From positions 1 through 53,997 of the forward strand of contig JAGVUR010000192.1 in NCBI GenBank assembly GCA_019136135.1: a DNA stretch of 53,997 bases, written 5' to 3'. Positions 26,484 to 35,755 of the stretch are shown piece by piece. The DNA comes from Verrucomicrobiota bacterium (GTDB lineage Bacteria > Verrucomicrobiota > Lentisphaeria > Oligosphaerales > Oligosphaeraceae). The position numbers and the translations under genes are program-made. Under the pieces are notes generated by a model. The model did no database searches, had not been told where the DNA came from, and was given only the letters and a program-made list of their open reading frames with translations. Numbering within the stretch: position 1 is the first letter of the stretch; each line of letters begins with the position of its first letter.

Positions 26484-27713
26484 ATGAGCGAGCAGCAGAA
26501 TGAAAGCAGTCACGGGAAATCTTCGTTGAACGGGTCGGAGTATCGTCAGGTTCCCGATCCAACGCCTGAACCACCGCCGATGGTGTCTCCTCCGCCAAAG
26601 TCGTCCAGTGGCGGCAATCGTCCGCCGATTCCGCCTGTGATCCAGCCGATAATCTGTCCCTATGCCCGCAGGCGCACGTCGGGTTGCATAGGGTTCGTGT
26701 TGGTCTTGCTGCTTCTTTTGATCGTGTTGCCGATCATTGGAACTATTGTTTTCACGATGGTTGCGGGATTTTTCGCCGAAGGAATGGGTACGCTTTGGAA
26801 AACGCTGCCCGAGGAAACGATGGTCAACAAGGTTGAAATGAACCGGCGCGTCATGACGCCTGGCAAGTCCGACAAGGAGATTGCGGTTGTCAACATAAAA
26901 GGCTTGATAAGCAATTCAAGGCGTTCTGGGAACAGCAGCACGGCCGGTGACATTTGCCAAGTGCTGGAAATGCTGGCGAAGAAACCCGCAGTTTCCGCGA
27001 TCGTCTTGAACATGGACACGCCCGGCGGCGAGCTGGTAGCTTCCGACGACATCTACGAGGCTGTGCTGGCTTCTCGCGAAGCGGGCAAGAAGGTGATTAC
27101 TCGGATTCACGGGATGGGCGCTAGCGGTGGATACTACATTGCTGCCGGAAGCGACTGGATCGTGTCGCACAGGATGGCGTTGACGGGCAGCATCGGTGTG
27201 ATCATGGCTTCGATCAACATCCAGGATTTGGCGGGAAAGGTCGGGATACGTCCTGTCGTGATCAAGTCCGGCGGGATGAAGGACATGATGTCGTCGATGC
27301 GGGAGATGACCGAAGAAGAGCGCAAGTATCTCCAAGCGCATATCGACAGTGCGTTTAATGAATTTGCGACGATTGTTGCCAATGGGCGTTCCGAGTACGG
27401 CGACATCGAGACGGTGAAGGCTGCGGAGTTTGCTGACGGCCGCGTATTGACTGGTCAACGCGCCTACGAATTGGGATTGGTCGATGAGCTTGGCGGCTTG
27501 CAAGTTGCTGTCAAGAAGGCCGAGGAGCTTGGCGATTGCGAAGGCGCCACGGTAGCGACCTATTCCAAGAAGTTTGACTTTTTCACTTATCTTCTCGAGA
27601 TGCGTGCGCGCGGTGGCGTGGCGGATGTAGTGCGCAGCCAGCCTGCGTTGCTGTTGGAGCCGGGTCGCTTGTACTTGCTGTCCCCAAGTTTTTTGGGGGT
27701 TTCCGAGGAATGA
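26484..27713 (+). CDS. sppA: Signal peptide peptidase SppA, short type
   Basis: 409 aa, ATG after GGAGATAT. The N-terminus is a proline-rich cytoplasmic segment (about 20-58), followed by one membrane helix (about 69-95, FVLVLLLLLIVLPIIGTIVF). The S49 peptidase domain then has the Ser nucleophile S214 in GASGGYY and the general-base Lys K266 in SGGMKDMM. The roughly 52-residue spacing matches the Bacillus SppA dyad. TGSIGVI at 234-240 is also conserved. It degrades cleaved signal peptides in the membrane. The proline-rich N-terminal extension is longer than in typical SppA. Confidence 0.92.
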   Translation: MSEQQNESSHGKSSLNGSEYRQVPDPTPEPPPMVSPPPKSSSGGNRPPIPPVIQPIICPYARRRTSGCIGFVLVLLLLLIVLPIIGTIVFTMVAGFFAEGMGTLWKTLPEETMVNKVEMNRRVMTPGKSDKEIAVVNIKGLISNSRRSGNSSTAGDICQVLEMLAKKPAVSAIVLNMDTPGGELVASDDIYEAVLASREAGKKVITRIHGMGASGGYYIAAGSDWIVSHRMALTGSIGVIMASINIQDLAGKVGIRPVVIKSGGMKDMMSSMREMTEEERKYLQAHIDSAFNEFATIVANGRSEYGDIETVKAAEFADGRVLTGQRAYELGLVDELGGLQVAVKKAEELGDCEGATVATYSKKFDFFTYLLEMRARGGVADVVRSQPALLLEPGRLYLLSPSFLGVSEE

Positions 27714-27736
27714 TCATAGCTGGAGTTTGAAATCCG

Positions 27737-29488
27737 ATGCATAGAATTGTCTTGTTGGTCTTGTTGTCGTCGTTGGTTCTTGTCCATGGCTTGGAGACGT
27801 TTCCCCGGACCAGCCGGATCAACGAGTACGATCCGGTTGCAAGTCGCCTTGCGGAACCCGGCGGCGTCTTGCGCGAATATCTTGGTCCGTCCCCCAAGAG
27901 CTTGAACTACTTGCTTGACAACAACGTGATGAGCGCCCGCGTGTTCAGCTCGATGTTCGAAAGCCTGATCGAGATGGATTCGAGCACCTTGGAGTATGAT
28001 CGGGGACTGGCTGAGAAATGGACAATTTCGGACGACAAGCTGGAATTCACCTTTTGGCTGGATCCTGCGGCGCGTTGGAGCGACGGCAAGCCCGTGACCG
28101 CCGAGGACGTTGTGTGGACGTACAAGACGATCGTCGATCCCAAGAACATGACCGGTCCCCACAAGTTGCCTTTGGAGCGCCTTGAGGTTCCGGAGGTGGT
28201 GGATGGCGGCAAGGCGGTTCGTTTCAGGGCTAAATCCGTCCATTGGCAGAATCTCGGCGCGGCCGGCGGGATGGACATCCTGCCCAAGCACGTGTGGGAA
28301 GGCGTTGATTTCAACAAGGTCAACTTCGAGTTTCCCGTTGTATCCGGCCCCTATCGCGTCAAGGAATTGAAGGAAGGGGTGTCGTTGACGCTGGAGCGTC
28401 GTCGCGACTGGTGGCGAAACGATTGGAATTCCCATAAGAACATCCATAATTTCGATCAGATCATCTGCTTGTTCTACGAGGACCAGGGGAATGCCTTCGA
28501 TGCGTTCATGAAGGGTGAGATCGACGTGTTCCAGGTCTATACTGCCAGCCAGTGGCACAGGCTGGAGGAGCGTCCAGCATTGCGTAAGAACTGGATTGTG
28601 AAGCAATCGATCTACAATCACAGTCCTGTCGGGTTCCAGGGTTTTGCGATGAACCAGCGTCGCTGGCTGTTCCAGAATGTGCGGGTTCGGCGGGCGATGG
28701 CGCATTTGCTTGACCGGAAGATGATGAACGAGACGATGATGTACGGGCAGTACTTTCTGCATCGATCCTTTTGGGAGGATTTGTACGATTCGTCGCATCC
28801 TTGCCAGAATGAGTTTATTCCTTACGACAAGGATGCGGCCCGTCGCCTGTTGGCCGAGGCGGGTTGGGTTGCGAATCCTAAGACTGGAATCCTGGAGAAG
28901 GACGGCAAGGAGTTTCGTTTTGTGTTCCTGACCCGTGGCGGCAGTTCTGACAAGTACGTGACGCTGTTTGCTTCGGCCTTGAAGGACGTAGGGATTGTGA
29001 TGACGATCGAAACGAAGGACTGGTCTGCGTGGGCGAAGGACATGGATTCGTTCAACTACGACATGACTTGGGCTGCCTGGGGAGCGGGATTGTTCAAGAA
29101 CCCCGAGTCGATGTGGTCATCCTCAGAGGCCGATCGCGAAGGCGGCAGCAACATAACCGGATTCAAGGATGCGCGTGTGGACGCCTTGATCGAGAAGCAG
29201 AAGTCGATCTTCAGCATCCAGGAGCGAAATGCGATTTGCCGTGAGATCGACAAGCTGATCTACGAGCAGACCCCGTATGTGCTGTTGTGGAACATCAACT
29301 ACGTCCGCCTGCTTTATTGGAACAAGTTCGGCGTGCCGAAGACGGTTCTAGGCAAGTACGACAGCGGTCATGGTTTCAGTGCCTACTGGTGGTCTGACCT
29401 GGATGCGGAAGACGAGTTGGAGGATGCGCGCAAGGGGCAACGGGCCTTGCCCGCATCGAAATCCATTGTCAGGTTTGACGATCCTTGA
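27737..29488 (+). CDS. Extracellular solute-binding protein family 5 (peptide/nickel ABC transporter type)
   Basis: 583 aa with an N-terminal signal peptide (MHRIVLLVLLSSLVLVHG). The SBP_bac_5 pattern is clear: FTFWLDPAARWSDGKPVTAEDV, RVRRAMAHLLDRK, DKDAARRLLAEAGW, and the late block QTPYVLLWNINYVRLLYWNKFG. There is no cysteine lipobox at the cleavage site. Members bind oligopeptides or other solutes for an ABC importer, but no permease or ATPase gene is nearby. It is an orphan that may use permeases elsewhere. It is co-directional with sppA (23-nt gap). Confidence 0.9.
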   Translation: MHRIVLLVLLSSLVLVHGLETFPRTSRINEYDPVASRLAEPGGVLREYLGPSPKSLNYLLDNNVMSARVFSSMFESLIEMDSSTLEYDRGLAEKWTISDDKLEFTFWLDPAARWSDGKPVTAEDVVWTYKTIVDPKNMTGPHKLPLERLEVPEVVDGGKAVRFRAKSVHWQNLGAAGGMDILPKHVWEGVDFNKVNFEFPVVSGPYRVKELKEGVSLTLERRRDWWRNDWNSHKNIHNFDQIICLFYEDQGNAFDAFMKGEIDVFQVYTASQWHRLEERPALRKNWIVKQSIYNHSPVGFQGFAMNQRRWLFQNVRVRRAMAHLLDRKMMNETMMYGQYFLHRSFWEDLYDSSHPCQNEFIPYDKDAARRLLAEAGWVANPKTGILEKDGKEFRFVFLTRGGSSDKYVTLFASALKDVGIVMTIETKDWSAWAKDMDSFNYDMTWAAWGAGLFKNPESMWSSSEADREGGSNITGFKDARVDALIEKQKSIFSIQERNAICREIDKLIYEQTPYVLLWNINYVRLLYWNKFGVPKTVLGKYDSGHGFSAYWWSDLDAEDELEDARKGQRALPASKSIVRFDDP

Positions 29489-29532
29489 CGGCATTGGCGT
29501 CAAAGATAATCTAGAATGGAGGACTGAAGCAG

Positions 29533-32013
29533 ATGCGTTTGACACTGTTGGGTATGGTCTTGGCTGCAAGCAGCGCCATCGGCGGAGTAGTCTTCCATGT
29601 TTCCCCCTCAGGCGACGATGGTTGGTCGGGGAGCGAAGAGCGTCCATTTCGGAGCTTGCTTCGTGCCCAAAAAGCTGTTCGGGAGGCAGGCGTCGATAAA
29701 GCCAGGCGCGTCGTGGTCCATGCCGGGACCTATTACTTGTCGGAACCATTGGTCTTCGGACGTGAGGACAGTGGACGTCCAGGGAAGCCCGTGATGTGGG
29801 AAGTTGCTCCCGGCGATCGCGTTGTGGTCTCCGGCGGGGAACTTCTCAAGGGGGAATGGACTCGCAGGCAGGACGGAAGTTGGTCGCTGCCCGTGGGGAA
29901 CTTGGCTTCCAAGACCGATTTCCGTCAATTGCGCCTAGGGGACGAGATGCTTCGGCTGGCGCGATTCCCGAACTACGATCCTTTGGAACCGACTCGTGGC
30001 GGATGGCTGTTTTCCGGCGTCAATCCCGAACTGACCCGGGACATCGACCTTTACAAGACCGTTGCCAACATCCACAATGCCGGCGATTGGATGGAATGGG
30101 ACATCAAGGTTCCCGCAAGCGGAACATACGTCGTGTGGGTGAATTACGCTCACAACATGAAGGCGTATAAAAGGCCGTTGATGGACGGCGCTACGGCGTT
30201 GATCGTGGACGATGGCAAGGACGTTCCGCTGGTCGATATGCCGGACACGGGCGGCTGGAGCAATTATCGCTGGGGACGATGCGCCACGCTGGAGTTGACG
30301 GCGGGAACGCATCGCCTGCGCTGGATCAATAGGAAGGGAGGAGGCTTGGATTTGAACCTGTTCGTGCTTTGCGACAAGGTGGATTGGCGTCCGGAGAGCC
30401 ATCCGCCCAAGATGCCTGGAGACGCGAACAACATCATCGTCCCCTGTGCGTTGTTCAAGGCGAAGCGTGGCAACGAGTTGACCGTGGGGTCGATGACAGG
30501 CAAGGACAGTCCTCCGAATGAACTTCCGTTTCCCCTGGAACTTGTCCCTGCGGACTGGTCGTTGGCCGGTTCGCAGGTAATGCTTTTTCCCGCTTGGGGT
30601 TGGGTTGGCGGGATTGTGCAGGTCGAAGGAGTCGATCGCGAGCAAGGGATACTTAAGTTGACAGGCAAGAATGCTTCCCAGCCGATCCGTCGAGGAAATC
30701 GATTCTACATTGAGAACGTGGTGGAGGCATTGGATGCGCCTGGCGAGTTTGTGCTTGACCGAGACAATGGCGAACTATTGCTGATTCCACCTTCGGACGA
30801 TTTCCGCGAACGTGACATGTGCGTTCCAGTCTTGAAGGAGTTGGTGAAATTTATCGGAAGCGAGCATTTGGTTTTGAAGGGCTTCCGATTCCGCGACACG
30901 ACCTATTCCCTGGATATCCGCTCCATGTACACGCCTGACGATGGAGCGGTCTGCTTAGAGAATGCAAGCCACATCACATTGGAAGATTGTGAATTTTCCA
31001 AAATGGGCGGATACGGCGTGAAGTTTTCCAACAAGTGCCGCTATTGCCGGATCTTGTCATCGCATTTCCATGACTTGGGGCAGGGCGGAGTGCAGATATT
31101 GGGCGACAATTCGACGCAATGCTCGTATCTCCTGATATCGGGATGCCATTTCCATGATTTGGGACGAATCTACAAGCACGTTTCGGCGGTTGCTGTTGAT
31201 ACGGCGTGCCGTGTACGGGTATCCTACAATGACATCCACGATGTACCGAGATATGGAATTTCCTTCAAAAGCTATTCACCAAACGCCTATTCCCACGAGT
31301 GCGTAGCCGAATACAATGACATACGGCGGACGAATTGCGAAACCAATGATACCGGAGGCATCGAGACGTTGGGGCGCGACAAGCAACAAAGCGGCAATGT
31401 CATCCGTTATAATCTCGTGTTGGACAGCATCGGAATGAAGCATACACCGGACGGAAAGCTGCTGAGCCCGTTCTACACATGGGGAATCTATCTGGATGAT
31501 TTCAGTTCCGGGACGACGGTTTTCGGAAACATCGTCGCCAGGAGCACCCGCGGCGGCTGCCATGTCCACCTGGGGTTTGACAATACGATCGAGAACAACA
31601 TCTTCGTAGGCAGCTCCCTGCAGGCGATGGAATGGAACGGAAACCATGAGATGGCACGCAATCGTTTTGTCAGGAACATCATCTGCGTCGGCCAAGGTGA
31701 AACTCGCTACCAGAAGGCGAATGCGTGGCGGGATACGATCATGTCGGAATGCAATTGGAATGTGATTTTCGGCGAGGACTTGGCTGCTCGGAAGGAGTTG
31801 ACACCTTTGGGTGATTGGTCTGCCTGGCGCGATGCGGGGAATGATGTTGACAGCGTGCTTGCGGATCCGTGTTTTGAGGATGCTTCGAAAGACGACTACC
31901 GCTTGAAGTCCAATTCGCCTGCTTGGAAGTTGGGCTTCCAGCGGATACCTGTTGAGGCGATTGGTCGCCGCGGCTATGCAAGGCCTGCCGATGACATAGA
32001 CGGCGTGAGATAA
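29533..32013 (+). CDS. Secreted right-handed parallel beta-helix protein, putative polysaccharide hydrolase/lyase with inserted CBM
   Basis: 826 aa with a signal peptide (MRLTLLGMVLAASSAIGG). The segment FHVSPSGDDGWSGSEERPF, then TYYLSEPLVF, is the usual start of secreted beta-helix carbohydrate enzymes (GH141/GH120-like). A carbohydrate-binding-type jelly roll interrupts the helix at about 190-290 (MEWDIKVPASGTYVVWVNYA, LTAGTHRLRWI). Beta-helix coils resume from about 440 (LEDCEFSKMGGYGVKFSN, RVSYNDIHDVPRYGI, TVFGNIVARSTRGG). Family assignment by motif is not certain. GGAGG precedes the ATG. It likely digests plant or host glycans outside the inner membrane. Confidence 0.8.
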   Translation: MRLTLLGMVLAASSAIGGVVFHVSPSGDDGWSGSEERPFRSLLRAQKAVREAGVDKARRVVVHAGTYYLSEPLVFGREDSGRPGKPVMWEVAPGDRVVVSGGELLKGEWTRRQDGSWSLPVGNLASKTDFRQLRLGDEMLRLARFPNYDPLEPTRGGWLFSGVNPELTRDIDLYKTVANIHNAGDWMEWDIKVPASGTYVVWVNYAHNMKAYKRPLMDGATALIVDDGKDVPLVDMPDTGGWSNYRWGRCATLELTAGTHRLRWINRKGGGLDLNLFVLCDKVDWRPESHPPKMPGDANNIIVPCALFKAKRGNELTVGSMTGKDSPPNELPFPLELVPADWSLAGSQVMLFPAWGWVGGIVQVEGVDREQGILKLTGKNASQPIRRGNRFYIENVVEALDAPGEFVLDRDNGELLLIPPSDDFRERDMCVPVLKELVKFIGSEHLVLKGFRFRDTTYSLDIRSMYTPDDGAVCLENASHITLEDCEFSKMGGYGVKFSNKCRYCRILSSHFHDLGQGGVQILGDNSTQCSYLLISGCHFHDLGRIYKHVSAVAVDTACRVRVSYNDIHDVPRYGISFKSYSPNAYSHECVAEYNDIRRTNCETNDTGGIETLGRDKQQSGNVIRYNLVLDSIGMKHTPDGKLLSPFYTWGIYLDDFSSGTTVFGNIVARSTRGGCHVHLGFDNTIENNIFVGSSLQAMEWNGNHEMARNRFVRNIICVGQGETRYQKANAWRDTIMSECNWNVIFGEDLAARKELTPLGDWSAWRDAGNDVDSVLADPCFEDASKDDYRLKSNSPAWKLGFQRIPVEAIGRRGYARPADDIDGVR

Positions 32014-32027
32014 AAGGAGTGTAAAGA

Positions 32028-32627
32028 ATGAGCAAGCAAATCCTAACCTACATTCCATTGTTCTTCCTGCTTTTGCTTGGGCAAAGCGTCTTTTGCGCCG
32101 AACCCGAGACGCTGGAAGCTGCCTTCAAACGCGTTCGCCCAGGTTCGGAACCCCAGGCAATCATCGGGTTCTTCAAGACGAATGCCCCGGATCTGCTGGA
32201 TGAAATCCAGGCGAAACGAAAGGATTTTCCCGATGCGATGGATATTTTCATTGCTCAATTGGCGGATCGCTTTGCCGAGATCGACGCATATCGCGGCGAA
32301 GATCAAGCCACGTATGACAGGCTGGTGCGCCAGGAACGCCAACAATGCCAAGTGAGGAAGTTGGCACGGGAAATCCAACGCCTGGGAAAACCAGTCGAGG
32401 ACAAGGATGCCGATGCCCAGCGGCAACAAGATTTGGCAAAGGCGAAGACGGAACTGAAAGTCGTGCTGGAAACCGTGTTTGACGAATCTCAGCAACAGCA
32501 ATTGATCGAGCTTAATCGACTGGAATCCGAAGTCCGGGACTTGAGGCGCTTGGCCAATGACCGGGCCGCAAACAAAGACTTTATCCTGAAGCAACGATTT
32601 GAAGCTTTGACCGGTTTGAAAGAGTAA
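32028..32627 (+). CDS. Secreted helical hypothetical protein
   Basis: 199 aa with a signal peptide (MSKQILTYIPLFFLLLLG) and the strong site AAGGAG. The mature protein is charged and predicted mainly helical, with long Lys/Glu/Gln/Arg-rich segments such as RQERQQCQVRKLAREIQRL (about 103-121) and a second helix pair near 150-190. It is probably a coiled-coil periplasmic protein. No family is recognised. It lies between the beta-helix enzyme (14-nt gap) and the 32643 paralogue (15-nt gap), so it is co-expressed with them. Confidence 0.65.
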   Translation: MSKQILTYIPLFFLLLLGQSVFCAEPETLEAAFKRVRPGSEPQAIIGFFKTNAPDLLDEIQAKRKDFPDAMDIFIAQLADRFAEIDAYRGEDQATYDRLVRQERQQCQVRKLAREIQRLGKPVEDKDADAQRQQDLAKAKTELKVVLETVFDESQQQQLIELNRLESEVRDLRRLANDRAANKDFILKQRFEALTGLKE

Positions 32628-32642
32628 CCAGGAGAACAGACA

Positions 32643-33464
32643 ATGGCGGTTTTACGCGACAAGTTGTGGATCTTCGGTGTCCGGGCCCATCAGGACGACA
32701 TCTATCTAGGCAAGAATAGAGCCCAGCGAAACTACGCATGGAGCAGAATTACTCCAGGCGAAGCCGCGCTGATGCTGGATGTCCCCAATATGATCATGGT
32801 CAATTGCGATGGAATCCCAGTCCCGTTCTCGTGCGATGCATACGGATACGCCGAAAGCTTCTGCAGATTGGACAAGGTGCTTTGGGGAGCGACCGGATCC
32901 GCTGGATTCAGGGTCGGAAACGAGGAGAAATTCATTTGCGAACTGGCCCGGAAATACCCGAATATCACAGGGGCGTTCATGGATGATTTCTTCGGGAAGT
33001 TTGAGCACGAACCCAATAAGGCCGAGCTTCAGGAAAAACTCCTGCGAGAAATCCGTACTGGATTGGGTCAGGCTTGCCGCAAGATGGAACTCTATGTCGT
33101 CTGGTATGCATCTCAATTCAAAAGCGTCGATCCAAAGCTCATGGATTATATTGACGGCCTGACAATCTGGACTTGGAATTGCTCCGAACTGACCAAGCTC
33201 GAGGAATGGTTTCAGTTCGTTGAAACAAATTATCCCAAGCAGAAGAAACTCCTGGGAATCTACATGTTCGACTTTCCGACGGGGATGCCGGTTCCGCTCG
33301 AATTGATGGAACACCAATGCGAACTTGGTCTCAAGCTGATTCGCGAAGGTCGCCTGGACGGCATGATCCTGGAGGCGAATTCCGTCATGGGAGTCGGATT
33401 GCCAAGCGAACTCTGGTTGCGCAAATGGCTGGACAAGGTCAAGATGACAGAAGTCCCCGATTGA
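32643..33464 (+). CDS. Unclassified protein, paralogue of the 15087 gene
   Basis: 273 aa, ATG after CAGGAG. It shares the ordered motif set of the 15087 protein: RD-x2-WIFG near the start, GAFMDDFFG, LTIWTWNCSEL, LLGIYMFDFPTGMP, and the C-terminal GRLDGMILEANSVMGVGLPSE. Two copies in different operons, both next to carbohydrate genes, suggest one enzymatic family with two substrates. The conserved Asp pair after a predicted strand and the aromatic W-T-W element are candidate active-site features. I infer an alpha/beta-barrel but recognise no named family. No signal peptide, so cytoplasmic. Confidence 0.65.
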   Translation: MAVLRDKLWIFGVRAHQDDIYLGKNRAQRNYAWSRITPGEAALMLDVPNMIMVNCDGIPVPFSCDAYGYAESFCRLDKVLWGATGSAGFRVGNEEKFICELARKYPNITGAFMDDFFGKFEHEPNKAELQEKLLREIRTGLGQACRKMELYVVWYASQFKSVDPKLMDYIDGLTIWTWNCSELTKLEEWFQFVETNYPKQKKLLGIYMFDFPTGMPVPLELMEHQCELGLKLIREGRLDGMILEANSVMGVGLPSELWLRKWLDKVKMTEVPD

Positions 33465-33506
33465 GCGACGCACGGATTAAGATTTTATTGTTTCAAGAGC
33501 CATTGA

Positions 33507-35117
33507 ATGGATTACGTGTCGATAGATCAGAACAGTAGCGTGCTTTGGGATGCGGTTCCAAAGCTTGAGGCTCTGTCCTGTCAAGGTTACAAGGGAATCC
33601 ATTGTGTCGAGGACGTTGACGTTGCGTATTCGCGCCAAGGCTCGAAGGCAGGCGACGAGATTGACCTGCGCCAGGAAAGATACTACCGAGGCGGCGTCTC
33701 GGATTGGGGAGCAACCCTTTTCTACACGGAGTTTCTTGGGAAGCAACCCCTTGATGTCGTGGAATTCGAGAAGCCATTGGGCATGTCGCTGGGAGCGTTG
33801 ACGAGGCGCCTTGGAATGACGGTTGACGAGTTGTACGACGCCTATTCGCCCTCTGACAATTGGCAGTTGACGGGGCCAAGCTACGCCGATGTCGGCGGTC
33901 ATCGGACCATCGGCGACTTGGAGACTGTCGATATCCTGCCGTTTGCACGCTCCTTGCTTGAGCGTTGTCGAGCCGATATGCTCCAATGCTTTCCCGAGAT
34001 TGCATCGCGGGAGCGTACGGAAGTTTGGTACAGGCAGGCATTGCAGAATCTAGGCGAGGTTAGCTTGCCCGAGGAGGAGCGCCTTCCCGCATTTTGCCAG
34101 TCGTGGCTACGTCGCGAATTATCCTTGGAATCAGGTTCATCCCTCTCGACGACCTCCTCGTTGTTTGAGTCGAACTTCACTGAAAATCGACTGTTGACGT
34201 TGTTCCTGACGCGGTACGAAGAGCTATGTGCGATGTACAATCAGGCTCTTCTCGAGACTGGGGTTGAGATTAATCAACTCAATACCCAGAATGGCGACCT
34301 TCCGTTCTTTGCGATTTTCAATCGCGAAGGGCGTCTTGTTCGCGATTCCATTCAGCATGAAGGCGAGTCGCTGGCATCCGGGGAATTTCGTTGGCGCATC
34401 GGAACGAACGGTTCACTTGATAGGACTGCGTTGTCACGCGACGGCGTTTGCGGGATAGTAGGCAAGGCATTGATCTTGGTCTTGCATGTTCGTGGCGATG
34501 GTGGCTATCCGCTGGCGTTGCCCTATCGTGGTTCGGCGTACATGCCTGCCGCTTATGCATTCGAACGCCTGTTGCGTAAGGCAGGGCTGTACAAGACCTC
34601 GTTTCCCGTCTTGCGAGTTCGATTCCGCTTCCTGGAGCGCTTGAAGTCGCTGGACAACGCCGTTCGACCTCCAGCCTATCTGCGAGATCTGCTGGGAGGC
34701 CAGAAAACCTACAAGGCAATGGACTTGGCGGAATGCATTCTGGACAGGCAAGCCGAAGCAGAGAATACGCTTGAGAAGCTGAGCACGAAGGAAGGTCGCG
34801 AAGAGTTGTTCGGCGAGCGCTACGCAGTAGAATTGAACACCTTGCGCGAGTTGGATTCACGCCGTCGTCAGTTGTCCGCCAGCGAATCGGGTCGCATGGA
34901 ATCGGCATTGATTTGGGACAGGATGAAGGAAGAGGAGAGGATGCTGTTAGGGCGTCAGCTGGACTGGGTATTGGGTTTGATTCGCTTGAGGGATTTGTGC
35001 TTTTTCGATAGTCGCGGTGCTATCAAGCCCTGGTCCTTGTCTTTGGGCGGAGAGGAGTTTTATGGCGAAGTACTGAATCGTGCTGAGATTTACAAGGAGG
35101 ATTGCGACGATGCATGA
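33507..35117 (+). CDS. Unknown 536-aa protein coupled to a methyltransferase
   Basis: I do not recognise this family. The protein has no signal peptide or membrane segment. Notable stretches are SYADVGGHRTIGDL (about 125-138), a middle segment FFAIFNREGRLVRDSI, then LALPYRGSAYMPAAYAFERLL (about 331-351), and a charged C-terminal coiled-coil (about 415-490, with ELDSRRRQLSASESGR). Its end overlaps the next gene, a SAM methyltransferase, by 8 nt, and AAGGAGG for that gene lies within its 3' end. The pair is thus translationally coupled and probably acts together. A weak purine site precedes the ATG 33507. Confidence 0.7.
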   Translation: MDYVSIDQNSSVLWDAVPKLEALSCQGYKGIHCVEDVDVAYSRQGSKAGDEIDLRQERYYRGGVSDWGATLFYTEFLGKQPLDVVEFEKPLGMSLGALTRRLGMTVDELYDAYSPSDNWQLTGPSYADVGGHRTIGDLETVDILPFARSLLERCRADMLQCFPEIASRERTEVWYRQALQNLGEVSLPEEERLPAFCQSWLRRELSLESGSSLSTTSSLFESNFTENRLLTLFLTRYEELCAMYNQALLETGVEINQLNTQNGDLPFFAIFNREGRLVRDSIQHEGESLASGEFRWRIGTNGSLDRTALSRDGVCGIVGKALILVLHVRGDGGYPLALPYRGSAYMPAAYAFERLLRKAGLYKTSFPVLRVRFRFLERLKSLDNAVRPPAYLRDLLGGQKTYKAMDLAECILDRQAEAENTLEKLSTKEGREELFGERYAVELNTLRELDSRRRQLSASESGRMESALIWDRMKEEERMLLGRQLDWVLGLIRLRDLCFFDSRGAIKPWSLSLGGEEFYGEVLNRAEIYKEDCDDA

Positions 35118-35754
35118 CAGTCGCCTTGAACGGATTCATCGCCATTATGCTCCGAGGGTATCCAAGGATCGTGAGAGTTACGATATATTGGATTGGGGCA
35201 GTGCCGAATCCCAGCGGATACGCTTTGGGATATTGGTCGAGTGCATGAGGGAGGCTTTTGGCGACGATTTGTCCATGGATCGCGGATTGCGGTTATTGGA
35301 TGTTGGCTGCGGCTTGGCTGACTTGTGGGTCTATCTTTGCGAAGCTGGGGTATCGGTGTCCTACTTTGGGGTTGACGTAACGGAAGAGATCTTGCAGGAG
35401 TGCCGTCGTCGTCATCCCGAGTTGACGCTGTCGTGCCAGGATGTTTTTGCGGATGGTGATTTCGGGACGTACGACATCGTATATTGCAGCGGCGTGTTCA
35501 ATTTGGCCTTGGGTAACAACGACGAGTTTGCGGTACGGGGGATGCGTCGCCTTGTATCCTTGTCCTCGTACCTGACTGTGGCGAATTTCCTTCATGCCCG
35601 CGCATCGTATCACTATGATCACTGCCACTATTACGATCCTGAGGCATTGATTGCCCGCCTGTCGGATTTGGATCTTGTCTTGCGTGATGATTATTTAGAG
35701 AATGATTTTTCACTTATATCGTGTCGTAGAGAAACCATCAACAAAGGAATGTGA
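35110..35754 (+). CDS. Class I SAM-dependent methyltransferase
   Basis: 214 aa. ATG 35110 is chosen because AAGGAGG at 35094-35100 is nine bases upstream. The longer frame from 35080 lies within the preceding gene. The Rossmann motif I is LLDVGCGLADLWVYL (about 68-82), with the acidic residue of motif II in YFGVDVTEEIL, and motif IV-like DIVYCSGVFNLAL. It is a small-molecule or protein methyltransferase by type. DNA-methyltransferase motifs (NPPF, DPPY) are absent. It overlaps the 536-aa gene by 8 nt and is one base from pepC. Confidence 0.85.
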   Translation: MHDSRLERIHRHYAPRVSKDRESYDILDWGSAESQRIRFGILVECMREAFGDDLSMDRGLRLLDVGCGLADLWVYLCEAGVSVSYFGVDVTEEILQECRRRHPELTLSCQDVFADGDFGTYDIVYCSGVFNLALGNNDEFAVRGMRRLVSLSSYLTVANFLHARASYHYDHCHYYDPEALIARLSDLDLVLRDDYLENDFSLISCRRETINKGM

Positions 35755-35755
35755 A

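Noticed and set aside
33507..35117. Possible BshC (bacillithiol synthase) relationship of the 536-aa protein
   Set aside because: Length and a C-terminal coiled-coil are similar, but the N-terminal GQQxGLxTGP-type and EDHD motifs of BshC are missing.
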